From an uncultured Bacillota bacterium (GTDB taxonomy: Bacteria > Bacillota_I > Bacilli_A > RFN20 > CAG-826), in assembly GCA_937876465.1 (NCBI GenBank), contig CALEHV010000016.1, positions 1 through 36,114 on the forward strand: a DNA stretch of 36,114 nucleotides. The letters are read 5' to 3'. Below, piece by piece: positions 15,893 through 23,704 of this stretch. Both the position numbers and the translations under genes were made by a program. The notes under the pieces are model-generated. The model saw nothing but the letters and a program-made list of their open reading frames with translations, searched no databases and was not told the origin of the DNA. Within the stretch, counting starts at the first letter, position 1. Every line of letters begins with the position of its first letter.

Positions 15893-17424
15893 TGAAAAGA
15901 GTTCGTGAATTTTTACTTCTATCAGCTCTTCTTGTTGTAGGAGCTACATCTTGTGGTGATAACTTTAAAACGCCACTTACTGACGCTACTAAACTTCAAG
16001 CAGAAATAAGAACAGGTGAAAAATTCATTGAACCAAGTGATGGTTATCAAGCGTTAGGAGAAGTTACAGTTTGTGAAGTTGTTGACGGTGATACGTTTAA
16101 CTTCGTAAATGGTAAAAACTCAAATGGATTAATAAATCCAGGTGAAATCTCCTACACATTAAGATTTGAAGGTATTAACACCCCAGAATCGACCGCAGCG
16201 GTTGAGCCTTGGGGTGTTAAGGCCTCAAAGTTTGTCAAATCAATACTTTGGGACTTTGATAAAAATTGTCAAAAGCCTTATAGCGTTGTAATCCAAAATG
16301 ATATTTCTGTGTTTGGACAAAAGGATAACAACGACCGTTATCTTGGATTTGTATGGTATAAGATGAATGAAAATTCAGACTATAGATTACTAAATCTTGA
16401 GATAGTAGAACATTGCTATTCAAGAAGTTATATGAATTCATATTCAGACTTCTGTCCATATTACGATGTATTCGCTCAAGCTGAGCAAAATGGAATGACT
16501 TCGAAAAAGCGCGTTTTCGGAGAAAAAGATCCAGATTTCGATTATACTAACAGCACTCTTGATGTATCTATTAAATATTTACGCGAGAATTATCAAATGC
16601 TTGGCGTAAGTGATTCAGATACTCCTCAAGGAGCTTCTAGTGGTGTAAAGCTTCGCGTTACTGGCCTTATTGTTGGGTTTAGTGGTGGTAATACATTTAT
16701 TAGAGATGTTACTGATCCATACGAAAATGGTGAATACGCATCGATATATATGTTTACAGCCCTCTCAGTAACAGGAATGAATCGTACATATAGCATTGGA
16801 CAAGTTATTAAATTTGTTGGAAAAGCTATAAAGTATCACGGAAATATACAACTAACCGACATTACAGATATTCAATCAAGTGTTAGAGACGACGATAAGA
16901 TTGTTGTCTTGTTTAATCCAAAGGATTATGGAATATCTGAAACATCAGATTGGAAAGTTGAAGAAAAATATAACGCTGTAGTGAGCGCTGCTCAATCTAA
17001 AGGGTATCATTTCGATCTATTTAGTTACGATAAAGTCTCACAAGTTGATAATGTTACCGAAAAGAAAAATTTAGAGGCATATTTAGGTAGCTTTATCAAA
17101 ATTAAATTGACTATTAGAACAGGTGATAGTTCAGATCCTGCTCCAACCGGTCAAGAAACAGTAGAATCGCATTATCGTAAAGATAGCGATGAGCAAGATT
17201 TAACAATTTTAGCCAAGAACACCTACGGTGTTAAACTTGACATAAGAAGCCTCTATTATTCAAAAGGTTATATTAGGGAAACGAATGTAACAGTTGGACA
17301 AACTTATTACGTAGTTGGACAACTCGCTCGTTACTATGAAGGATATCAATTGGTTGTTCCAAACAAAGGTTCTGGTTCACCAGCATCCTTCGAAAACGGC
17401 TCATTCATTACTCCTGTAATATAA
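15892..17424 (+). CDS. Membrane-anchored staphylococcal-nuclease-like lipoprotein with OB-like C-terminal domains
   Basis: 510 residues. Lipobox GATSC (Cys21). Residues ~55-200 are an SNase fold: VVDGDT (Asp67, equivalent to Asp21 of staphylococcal nuclease), LRFEGINTPE (Arg91 = Arg35, Thr97 = Thr41, Glu99 = Glu43) and DRYLGFVW (Arg149 = Arg87). The Ca2+ ligand Asp40 is replaced by Asn96. Two downstream segments (~250-335 and ~395-500) have the beta-rich pattern of OB-folds, e.g. GQVIKFVGKAIKYHGNIQLTDI. It shares one base with the binding-protein gene, so it belongs to the importer. In Mycoplasma, surface nucleases encoded with ABC importer genes (MG186; Mhp379) degrade DNA and RNA for uptake; I infer the same role here. 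Confidence 0.85.
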   Translation: MKRVREFLLLSALLVVGATSCGDNFKTPLTDATKLQAEIRTGEKFIEPSDGYQALGEVTVCEVVDGDTFNFVNGKNSNGLINPGEISYTLRFEGINTPESTAAVEPWGVKASKFVKSILWDFDKNCQKPYSVVIQNDISVFGQKDNNDRYLGFVWYKMNENSDYRLLNLEIVEHCYSRSYMNSYSDFCPYYDVFAQAEQNGMTSKKRVFGEKDPDFDYTNSTLDVSIKYLRENYQMLGVSDSDTPQGASSGVKLRVTGLIVGFSGGNTFIRDVTDPYENGEYASIYMFTALSVTGMNRTYSIGQVIKFVGKAIKYHGNIQLTDITDIQSSVRDDDKIVVLFNPKDYGISETSDWKVEEKYNAVVSAAQSKGYHFDLFSYDKVSQVDNVTEKKNLEAYLGSFIKIKLTIRTGDSSDPAPTGQETVESHYRKDSDEQDLTILAKNTYGVKLDIRSLYYSKGYIRETNVTVGQTYYVVGQLARYYEGYQLVVPNKGSGSPASFENGSFITPVI

Positions 17425-17447
17425 AAATGAAAGGAACTTTTAAAATA

Positions 17448-18707
17448 ATGAAAGTTAAAAAACTCATCGGACTTATGGTCGGCTGTGCCGCAGTTATGTC
17501 CCTTGCATCATGTGGTGGTGGTAACGCTGCTGGCGAAGCTGCTGCTGTCGAAAAAGCTAAAAAAGCTTCAATTTGTGCATTAGCTGCTTCAGGTACACCT
17601 GTTTTAGCTGATACAAACACAACACTCTCAGGCGATGCCCAAGATCAATTATTATTAACTGCAAAACAAGTTACTAAAATTGAAGGCCAAAACTACACTG
17701 TTGATATTGCATGGTCTTATGATGCTGAAAAGTATTCAGCCAATGTTAAAGGTATCAGCGATGTCGAAGGTGATGCAAACCACAAAAAGATGGAATTCAT
17801 TTATCCAACAAATGATCACACAGGAGATCTTCCAGTTGTAGAATTCTCAGCACACCTTACATGTGGTTCAGCTTCTGCTGATGCAAAATACATTGTCACA
17901 TTAGACAAAGTTAACACAATCTTTGACGATTTAACAATTGCTCAAATCACTGCTGTTAAAGATTCAACAACATTCGTTCCTGGCGAAAAGATGTTTGCTC
18001 TTCAAAACGATGACCACGATGGTTATATGATGAACCATGGTCAAAAATACTACTATGTCAGAACAAGTGGTAAATTAATTTACCTTTCACCAGATAAGAA
18101 CTGGGGATTACTTGCTGATGGTCAAAACGTTATTCAATTGTACCAAATTTCTAAATGTTCAATGAAAGATGTTGCTGTCCAAGGCAAATATCTCACAATT
18201 GAAGGTAACTTAGGAAATGGTTATGGTAACCTCCAATTATCATACATTACCAAGATTGAAGAAATGAGCGATCACTCTAAGATTGCTGAACCAGCAGATT
18301 ACGGTGAATTACCAGAATTACTCAACGAAAAGGGTAGTGCAGATTACCTCAACTATGCTGGTGATGGTAAGATTTCAAATGCTATCGTCTCATTAACAGG
18401 CGTTACATTTGCTGGTACAGATGATCCAATCGATCAAGACTTAAAGGGTCGTTTCGTATTCAATGTCAAGAAAGGTACACATATCTTCAAGATTGCATAC
18501 GACTACCACGTATATGATCAAGCTGGTGGAACATCTGGCTTAGATGCTTGGAAAGATTTACTCAAGAATGCTAAGACTGGTGAAACTGTCTTCAACATTA
18601 AAGGTACATGCCGTTACGCAAACGATGACGGTGGCCACGGATTCGCTAAAGAAGGCGTATGGGCAGTCACACCATTCGAACCTTCACACTGGGTCTTAGC
18701 TGCTTAA
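17448..18707 (+). CDS. Lipoprotein with OB-like segments, last gene of the importer/nuclease operon
   Basis: 419 residues from the ATG at 17448, which has AAAGGA 12 nt upstream and gives a normal signal peptide with lipobox LASC (Cys22); the in-frame ATG at 17427 has no ribosome binding site. A Gly/Ala-rich linker follows the Cys. The N-terminal third is beta-rich; around residues 240-275 the segment VAVQGKYLTIEGNLGNGYGNLQ, and around 305-345 another beta segment, resemble the OB-like parts of the preceding nuclease. No catalytic motif is visible. It may present nucleic acid or products to the nuclease or binding protein. Function not recognised. Confidence 0.85.
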   Translation: MKVKKLIGLMVGCAAVMSLASCGGGNAAGEAAAVEKAKKASICALAASGTPVLADTNTTLSGDAQDQLLLTAKQVTKIEGQNYTVDIAWSYDAEKYSANVKGISDVEGDANHKKMEFIYPTNDHTGDLPVVEFSAHLTCGSASADAKYIVTLDKVNTIFDDLTIAQITAVKDSTTFVPGEKMFALQNDDHDGYMMNHGQKYYYVRTSGKLIYLSPDKNWGLLADGQNVIQLYQISKCSMKDVAVQGKYLTIEGNLGNGYGNLQLSYITKIEEMSDHSKIAEPADYGELPELLNEKGSADYLNYAGDGKISNAIVSLTGVTFAGTDDPIDQDLKGRFVFNVKKGTHIFKIAYDYHVYDQAGGTSGLDAWKDLLKNAKTGETVFNIKGTCRYANDDGGHGFAKEGVWAVTPFEPSHWVLAA

Positions 18708-18727
18708 TCTATTGATTAACTAAAATT

Positions 18728-18756
18728 GAGCTCATTAGCAATAATGGGCTCTTTTT
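18728..18756 (+). terminator. Terminator of the importer/nuclease operon
   Basis: GAGCTCATTA/TAATGGGCTC (10-bp stem, one G-U) with loop GCAA and five T. Confidence 0.92.
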
Positions 18757-18758
18757 AT

Positions 18759-18787
18759 TTGAAAAAATAATTCGAGTAGTATATATT
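18759..18787 (+). promoter_or_regulatory. tRNA promoter
   Basis: TTGAAA (18759-18764), 17-bp spacer, TATATT (18782-18787). The predicted start lies a few bases before the tRNA. Confidence 0.7.
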
Positions 18788-18800
18788 AAATAAGCACGAT

Positions 18801-18876
18801 GCGCCATTAGCTCAGCTGGTAGAGCAACTGACTCTTAATCAGTGGGTCACAAGTCCGAATCCTGTATGGCGCACCA
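18801..18876 (+). tRNA. tRNA-Lys (anticodon CTT), with abnormal T-arm
   Basis: 76 nt including an encoded CCA. Acceptor GCGCCAT/ATGGCGC pairs perfectly, the D stem is GCTC/GAGC, the anticodon arm ACTGA-CTCTTAA-TCAGT puts CTT at 34-36 (reads AAG, Lys). The T-arm is ACAAG-TCCGAAT-CCTGT: an A-C mismatch at 52-62 and C at position 55, where nearly all elongator tRNAs have U (pseudouridine). The rest is normal, so it may be functional; AAG can also be read by a tRNA-Lys(TTT), which would relax selection on this copy. Confidence 0.93.
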
Positions 18877-18887
18877 TTTAAATACTT

Positions 18888-18911
18888 ACCGCATTGAAAA
18901 ATGCGGTTTTT
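18888..18911 (+). terminator. tRNA terminator
   Basis: ACCGCATT/AATGCGGT with loop GAAA followed by TTTT and an AT-rich tail. Confidence 0.92.
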
Positions 18912-18929
18912 ATTTTATTTATAAAATAG

Positions 18930-18942
18930 TATTATAAATATA
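18930..18942 (+). promoter_or_regulatory. -10 box giving a leaderless mRNA for the P-loop kinase
   Basis: TATTAT at 18930-18935 ends 6 nt before the ATG. No ribosome binding site and no clear -35. Confidence 0.4.
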
Positions 18943-19454
18943 TGAAAACTTTTATTCTTTTATCAGCTGTTCCAGGTGCAGGTAAATCTACTTGGGCTGA
19001 ACAATATCGTTTAACACATAAAAATGTTTATGTTGTTTCAAGTGATGAAATTAGAAAAGAACTTGGTGGTTCTTATCAATTTTTAGAAAGAGAAGCAGAT
19101 GTCTGGAAAATATTCTTTGATCGCATTTTGGAATATAGAGATAAAGATGAAGATGTAACCGTTATTGCAGACTCTACAAATGTAGAAAATAAATATCGTT
19201 TGATTTACGGAGAGAAAGTAACTGGCTTCGATAGAAAAGTGCTAGTCGTTCTAAAAAAGCCTCTAGAGGTTGTTTTGAGGCAAAATAGAGAAAGAAACGA
19301 AGCAAAGATCGTTCCAGATTCTATTGTTGAACATTTCTTTAAAGTATTTGAAGAACCATCAGAGCAAGTTATCGATATGTTTGATGAGTATATGGTTATT
19401 TACAAATGGTTTGATTCAAGTAAAGTTAAAAAATCATTTCATTACAAACCTTAA
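18942..19454 (+). CDS. P-loop kinase-like NTPase (polynucleotide-kinase/AAA_33-like)
   Basis: 170 residues. Walker A AVPGAGKST (9-17); a DEIRKELGG segment near residue 36; IADSTNVENKYR near 83 (the D-x-TN pattern of small-molecule and polynucleotide kinases); and QNRERNEAKIVPDSIVEHFF, the Arg-rich lid followed by VP. This layout matches the T4 polynucleotide kinase-like AAA_33 group. Substrate cannot be told from sequence: nucleic acid ends, nucleosides or small molecules are all possible. It follows the tRNA-Lys terminator and is transcribed separately from the small gene behind it. Confidence 0.75.
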   Translation: MKTFILLSAVPGAGKSTWAEQYRLTHKNVYVVSSDEIRKELGGSYQFLEREADVWKIFFDRILEYRDKDEDVTVIADSTNVENKYRLIYGEKVTGFDRKVLVVLKKPLEVVLRQNRERNEAKIVPDSIVEHFFKVFEEPSEQVIDMFDEYMVIYKWFDSSKVKKSFHYKP

Positions 19455-19466
19455 ACCTATATTTGT

Positions 19467-19484
19467 TATATAATAAAGTTAATA
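19467..19484 (+). promoter_or_regulatory. -10 box close to the start of the small winged-helix gene
   Basis: TATAAT at 19469-19474 ends 9 nt before the ATG at 19484, so the mRNA would have only about 2-3 nt upstream of the start codon. Confidence 0.5.
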
Positions 19485-19888
19485 TGAATAAGACAAACGC
19501 TAAAAAATATCTATCAGCAATTAAAATTTCTAAGAAAAAATGTTTAACTTCAGAAGTTCTTTCAAGATACATGGGAATTTACCCAGAAGTTATCAATCGT
19601 GATCTTTCTGAATTTTATCCAATGCTTGCTTTAGATCCTTCTTATAACTTAAGAGATTTAATACCAAACATTGAAGCTTATATTGCAGAGCAAGAAGCAA
19701 ATAAACCTGCAAAAACCCACAAAAAGATTAAAAAGACTGCACAAAAGTATTCATCTATTGGAGACTTCGTTTACAAGAAAATGACAATTGGCGGTCTTGT
19801 TGATAAAAATGCCAATTTAGACGAAACAGACCTCAAAGTTCTTCGCAAACTTATTGACGAACAATTAGAAGAAATTAAACAAAAATAA
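19484..19888 (+). CDS. Small protein with N-terminal winged-helix-like region, possible regulator
   Basis: 134 residues from the ATG at 19484; an in-frame TTG at 19463 lies upstream of the predicted transcript start. Residues ~15-50 (KCLTSEVLSRYMGIYPEVINRDLSEF) have the spacing of a helix-turn-helix in which the second helix contains the N-R-D-L motif, as in Rex-type N-terminal domains. The rest is Lys-rich and predicted helical, with a KKIKKTAQKY linker and an acidic C-terminus. No ligand-binding domain is present, so if it binds DNA it is a minimal regulator. Function unassigned. Confidence 0.6.
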   Translation: MNKTNAKKYLSAIKISKKKCLTSEVLSRYMGIYPEVINRDLSEFYPMLALDPSYNLRDLIPNIEAYIAEQEANKPAKTHKKIKKTAQKYSSIGDFVYKKMTIGGLVDKNANLDETDLKVLRKLIDEQLEEIKQK

Positions 19889-19903
19889 ATAATTATATTT
19901 ATG

Positions 19904-19929
19904 AAATCGGTTTCACAGCCGATTTTTTT
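19904..19929 (+). terminator. Terminator before PFOR
   Basis: AAATCGG/CCGATTT stem with an 8-nt loop and a following T-run. Confidence 0.9.
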
Positions 19930-19930
19930 A

Positions 19931-19959
19931 TTGAATAGAAAATTGTATGAAACTATAAT
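19931..19959 (+). promoter_or_regulatory. PFOR promoter
   Basis: TTGAAT (19931-19936), 17-bp spacer, consensus TATAAT (19954-19959); AAGGAG follows at 19973-19978. Confidence 0.85.
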
Positions 19960-19986
19960 GAAATTGTTTAATAAGGAGTTTTATTT

Positions 19987-22900
19987 ATGGAAATAAAAAA
20001 ATCATTCCTCTCGGTTGATGGTAACACAGCTGCTGCTATCGGAAGCTACTACTTCACAGAAGTTGCTGGTATTTACCCAATCACACCAAGTTCCCCTATG
20101 GCAGAACTCGTTGATGTTTATGCTTCTCAAGGTAAGCTCAACTTCTTCGGTTCCCCAGTCAAGGTTGTTGAAATGCAATCAGAAGCTGGTGCATCAGGTA
20201 CAGTCCACGGTGCTCTTCAAGCTGGCGCATTAGCAACAACTTATACCGCTTCTCAAGGTTTACTCTTAATGATTCCAAACCTTTACAAGTGGTGCGGCGA
20301 ACTTCTTCCAGCAGTCTTACACGTTTCTGCAAGAAGCTTAGCTACTCGTTCCTTATCCATCTTTGGTGATCATCAAGACATTTATGCTTGCCGTCAAACT
20401 GGCGCAACAATGTTGTGTTCACACTCAGTTCAAGAAATTGCTGACCTTGCTCCAATCGCACACTTAATCGCAATTGAATCAAGCGCACCAGTTCTTCACT
20501 ATTTCGATGGATTCAGAACATCGCACGAAATTCAAAACGTCGAATTCATCGATGGAGAAGTTTATCGTAAGATGCTCCCAATGGATAAAGTTGAAGAATT
20601 CAGAGCACGTGCTCTTAACCCACACACTCATCCAGTCACACGTGGTGGTGCTGAAAACGACGATATCTACTTCCAAACACGTGAAGCACAAAATGCTTAC
20701 TATGATAGAGTTGTAGAAATTGCTGAAAAATACTTAAAGAAAGCAAGCAAAATCACAGGTCGTAACTATGCACCATTTACATACTATGGTGATCCAAAGG
20801 CTAAATACGTCATCGTTGCTATGGGTTCAGTTACTGAAACAACAGCAGAAGTTATTGATGAATTAGTTAAGAAAGGCGAATCAGTTGGTCTTGTAAAAGT
20901 TCACTTATACCGTCCATTCTCAGCTAAACACTTATCAAGAGCTCTTCCAAGAAGTGCAAAACGTGTTGCAGTTTTGGATAGAACAAAAGAAATGGGTGCA
21001 ACAGGCGAACCATTATACCTTGATGTCGTTGCAGCCTTAAAACAAGTTGGACGTAAGAATATTGAAGTATTTGGTGGCCGTTATGGTTTATCTTCTAAAG
21101 ATACACAACCAAAACACATCAAATCAGTCTATGATTTCTTAAAAGGCGAACCACATCACAATTTCACAGTTGGCATTGAAGATGATGTTACACATCTCTC
21201 AATTCCAGTAGACGATTCATTCCACGTAAAAGCAAACTACACATCATGCTTATTCTACGGTTTAGGTTCTGATGGTACAGTTAGTGCTAATAAGTCATCC
21301 ATTAAGATTATTGGTGATGCTACACATCAATATGCTCAAGCATATTTCCAATACGATTCACGTAAAGCAGGTGGCGTTACACGCTCACACTTACGTTTCG
21401 GTAAAGAACCAATCAGATCAACATATTATGTTGAAAATGCTGACTTTATCTCATGTTCACTTGACTCATATATCTTAAAGTTCGATATGATTAAGAACTT
21501 AAAAGATGGCGGTACATTCCTCCTCAATACAAATATGAGCGATGAACAACTCGAGAAATGTTTACCAAATCGTGTTAAACATCAAATGGCAGTTAAGAAT
21601 ATTAAATTCTATGTCATCGATGCTAACAAGATTGCTGCCGAAATCGGTATGGGCAGACACACAAATACAATTCTCCAAGCCTCATTCTTCAAACTTAATG
21701 AAAGCATTATGCCATACGCAGAAGCTAATGAATGGATGAAGAAATTTGCTAAGAAGACATATAGCAAGAAGGGCGAAGAAGTTGTTCAACTTAACTACAA
21801 AGCTATTGACGCAGGTACAGAAGGATTACGTGAAGTTAAAGTTAAACCAGAATGGGCAAAACTTTCTTCAGCACGTGTCAGAGAAATGACAGGTGATGCA
21901 TACTTCGATACATACGTTAATGTAATTGGCACACTTGATGGTGATCTTCTCCCAACAAGTAAGTTCACAGAATTTGAACTTCTTGATGGAACAATGAAGA
22001 ACGACATCACATTTAAAGAAAAACGTGCAATTGCTGACCGCGTTCCACAATGGAATAGTGCAGATTGTATTCAATGTAACAACTGTGCATTCGTCTGTCC
22101 ACACGCAACAATTAGACCATTCCTCTTAAACGAAGAAGAACTCAAGAATGCACCAGAAATCGTTAAGAAAGATGTTCTCAACGCAATGGGCGTTAAAGAC
22201 TTAAAGTACCGTTTACAAGTTTCACCAGAAAACTGTGTCGGTTGTGGTCTTTGTGTCAGTGAATGTAATGCTAATAAGATTGGTAAGAAAGCCCTTGTCA
22301 TGGTTGATGCTAAACAAGAAGCAGCACAAGAAGAAGGTGCAAATTACTTATTCAAACACGTTTCATACAAAGCAGATGCTCTTCCAGCAGCTCTTCAAAA
22401 TAGCGTTAAAGGCGTTGGCTTCTTAATGCCATACATGGAAATCTCTGGTGCATGTGCTGGCTGTGGTGAAACTCCATATTACAGACTCGCATCACAATTA
22501 TTTGGACGTGATATGCTCGTTGCAAACGCAACAGGCTGTTCATCCATTTACTCAGGTTCAACACCATTAACACCATTCTGTACAGATAAGAACGGTGAAG
22601 GCGTTGCTTGGGCAAACTCACTCTTTGAAGATAACGCAGAATTCGGTTATGGTATGAGAGCCGTCACAGATTACCGTTTAGGTCAAATCGTCGGTATCTT
22701 AGAACCAGCACTTCATAGAAGTGGAGTTTCAAAAGAACTCAAAGCTGCAATTCGTTCTTACTTAGAAAATATTAAGAACAAAGCAGAAGCTCGTAAGATT
22801 ATTCCAGAACTCGTCAAGTTAGTTAAAGAAAGCAAAGACAGAAAGGTTAAAGAAGTCTTAGCTTATGAAAGAGACTTACTTGATAAATCAGTTTGGATTA

Positions 22901-23532
22901 TCGGTGGTGACGGTTGGTCATATGATATCGGCTACGGTGGACTTGATCACGTTATCGCAAACGACCAAGATGTTAACATCATGGTTCTTGATACAGAAGT
23001 TTACTCCAACACAGGTGGACAATCTTCTAAATCATCACAAACAGGTTCTATCGCTAAATTTACCGCTTCAGGTAAGACAGGCGAAAAGAAGAATCTTGCT
23101 CTCATTGCTATGAGCTATGGCCACTGCTATGTTGCTCAAATCTCTTTAGGTGCTAACCCAGCTAAAGCAATTCAAGCAATGAAAGAAGCTGAAAGCTTCA
23201 ACGGACCATCACTTATCATTTGTTATGCACCATGTGCTAACCATGGTATTAAAGGTGGACTTTCTAACTCAATGAAGGTTGAAAAGAAAGCTGTTGAATG
23301 TGGTTACTTCACAACGTTCCGTTACGATCCACGTAACCTTGAACAAGGTAAACCAGCTCTTACATTAGACTGTGCAGAACCAGACTTCAGTAAATTCCGT
23401 GACTTCGTTATGGGAGAAACAAGATTCTCACAATTACCAGTCATCAATCCAGCTCATGCTGAAGAACTCTTAAATAAGAGCCAAGCATGTGCACAACAAC
23501 GTTGGGAAAGAATCAAAAAGTTCGGTTTATAA
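19987..23532 (+). CDS. nifJ: Pyruvate:ferredoxin (flavodoxin) oxidoreductase, single chain
   Basis: Oxidises pyruvate with CoA to acetyl-CoA and CO2, passing electrons to ferredoxin or flavodoxin in the cytoplasm. At 1181 residues it is the full-length fused enzyme. YPITPSSPMAE near residue 31 marks the N-terminal pyrimidine-binding domain; a ferredoxin-like insert has CIQCNNCAFVC (~694-704) and CVGCGLCVSEC (~749-759) for two [4Fe-4S] clusters; CAGCGE near 823 supplies part of the proximal cluster; GDGWSYDIGYGGLDHV (~974) and NTGGQSSKSS form the TPP-binding domain. It has its own promoter and terminator and expression-adapted codons, so it is probably the main pyruvate-oxidising enzyme of an anaerobe. 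Confidence 0.98.
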   Translation: MEIKKSFLSVDGNTAAAIGSYYFTEVAGIYPITPSSPMAELVDVYASQGKLNFFGSPVKVVEMQSEAGASGTVHGALQAGALATTYTASQGLLLMIPNLYKWCGELLPAVLHVSARSLATRSLSIFGDHQDIYACRQTGATMLCSHSVQEIADLAPIAHLIAIESSAPVLHYFDGFRTSHEIQNVEFIDGEVYRKMLPMDKVEEFRARALNPHTHPVTRGGAENDDIYFQTREAQNAYYDRVVEIAEKYLKKASKITGRNYAPFTYYGDPKAKYVIVAMGSVTETTAEVIDELVKKGESVGLVKVHLYRPFSAKHLSRALPRSAKRVAVLDRTKEMGATGEPLYLDVVAALKQVGRKNIEVFGGRYGLSSKDTQPKHIKSVYDFLKGEPHHNFTVGIEDDVTHLSIPVDDSFHVKANYTSCLFYGLGSDGTVSANKSSIKIIGDATHQYAQAYFQYDSRKAGGVTRSHLRFGKEPIRSTYYVENADFISCSLDSYILKFDMIKNLKDGGTFLLNTNMSDEQLEKCLPNRVKHQMAVKNIKFYVIDANKIAAEIGMGRHTNTILQASFFKLNESIMPYAEANEWMKKFAKKTYSKKGEEVVQLNYKAIDAGTEGLREVKVKPEWAKLSSARVREMTGDAYFDTYVNVIGTLDGDLLPTSKFTEFELLDGTMKNDITFKEKRAIADRVPQWNSADCIQCNNCAFVCPHATIRPFLLNEEELKNAPEIVKKDVLNAMGVKDLKYRLQVSPENCVGCGLCVSECNANKIGKKALVMVDAKQEAAQEEGANYLFKHVSYKADALPAALQNSVKGVGFLMPYMEISGACAGCGETPYYRLASQLFGRDMLVANATGCSSIYSGSTPLTPFCTDKNGEGVAWANSLFEDNAEFGYGMRAVTDYRLGQIVGILEPALHRSGVSKELKAAIRSYLENIKNKAEARKIIPELVKLVKESKDRKVKEVLAYERDLLDKSVWIIGGDGWSYDIGYGGLDHVIANDQDVNIMVLDTEVYSNTGGQSSKSSQTGSIAKFTASGKTGEKKNLALIAMSYGHCYVAQISLGANPAKAIQAMKEAESFNGPSLIICYAPCANHGIKGGLSNSMKVEKKAVECGYFTTFRYDPRNLEQGKPALTLDCAEPDFSKFRDFVMGETRFSQLPVINPAHAEELLNKSQACAQQRWERIKKFGL

Positions 23533-23550
23533 TCTAACTTAATAAACAAC

Positions 23551-23586
23551 AAATCCTGGTTTCAGAAATGAACGCCAGGATTTTTT
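23551..23586 (+). terminator. PFOR terminator
   Basis: AAATCCTGG/CCAGGATTT, a 9-bp stem with a 15-nt loop, then a T-run. Confidence 0.92.
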
Positions 23587-23686
23587 GTTTTTCTTTTTTA
23601 AAAAACCACAATAGGTATACCAACATAGTTGAAAAACATTTGTGAAAATTTTCTTTTGCGTATGCGTATGCACTGCATATTATATG

Positions 23687-23704
23687 TGCTAAAATCGTGT
23701 CGTA
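23687..23704 (+). promoter_or_regulatory. Extended -10 promoter giving a near-leaderless uvrA mRNA
   Basis: TGCTAAAAT (23687-23695) ends 8 nt before the ATG of uvrA. The DNA just upstream (23657-23673) is a GCGTATGCGTATGCAC-type alternating purine-pyrimidine stretch. No Shine-Dalgarno. Confidence 0.55.

Noticed and set aside
23641..23703. Longer UvrA starting at 23629
   Set aside because: The extra 25 residues have no similarity to UvrA and lie upstream of the extended -10 box; METKEIVIKG matches the usual N-terminus.
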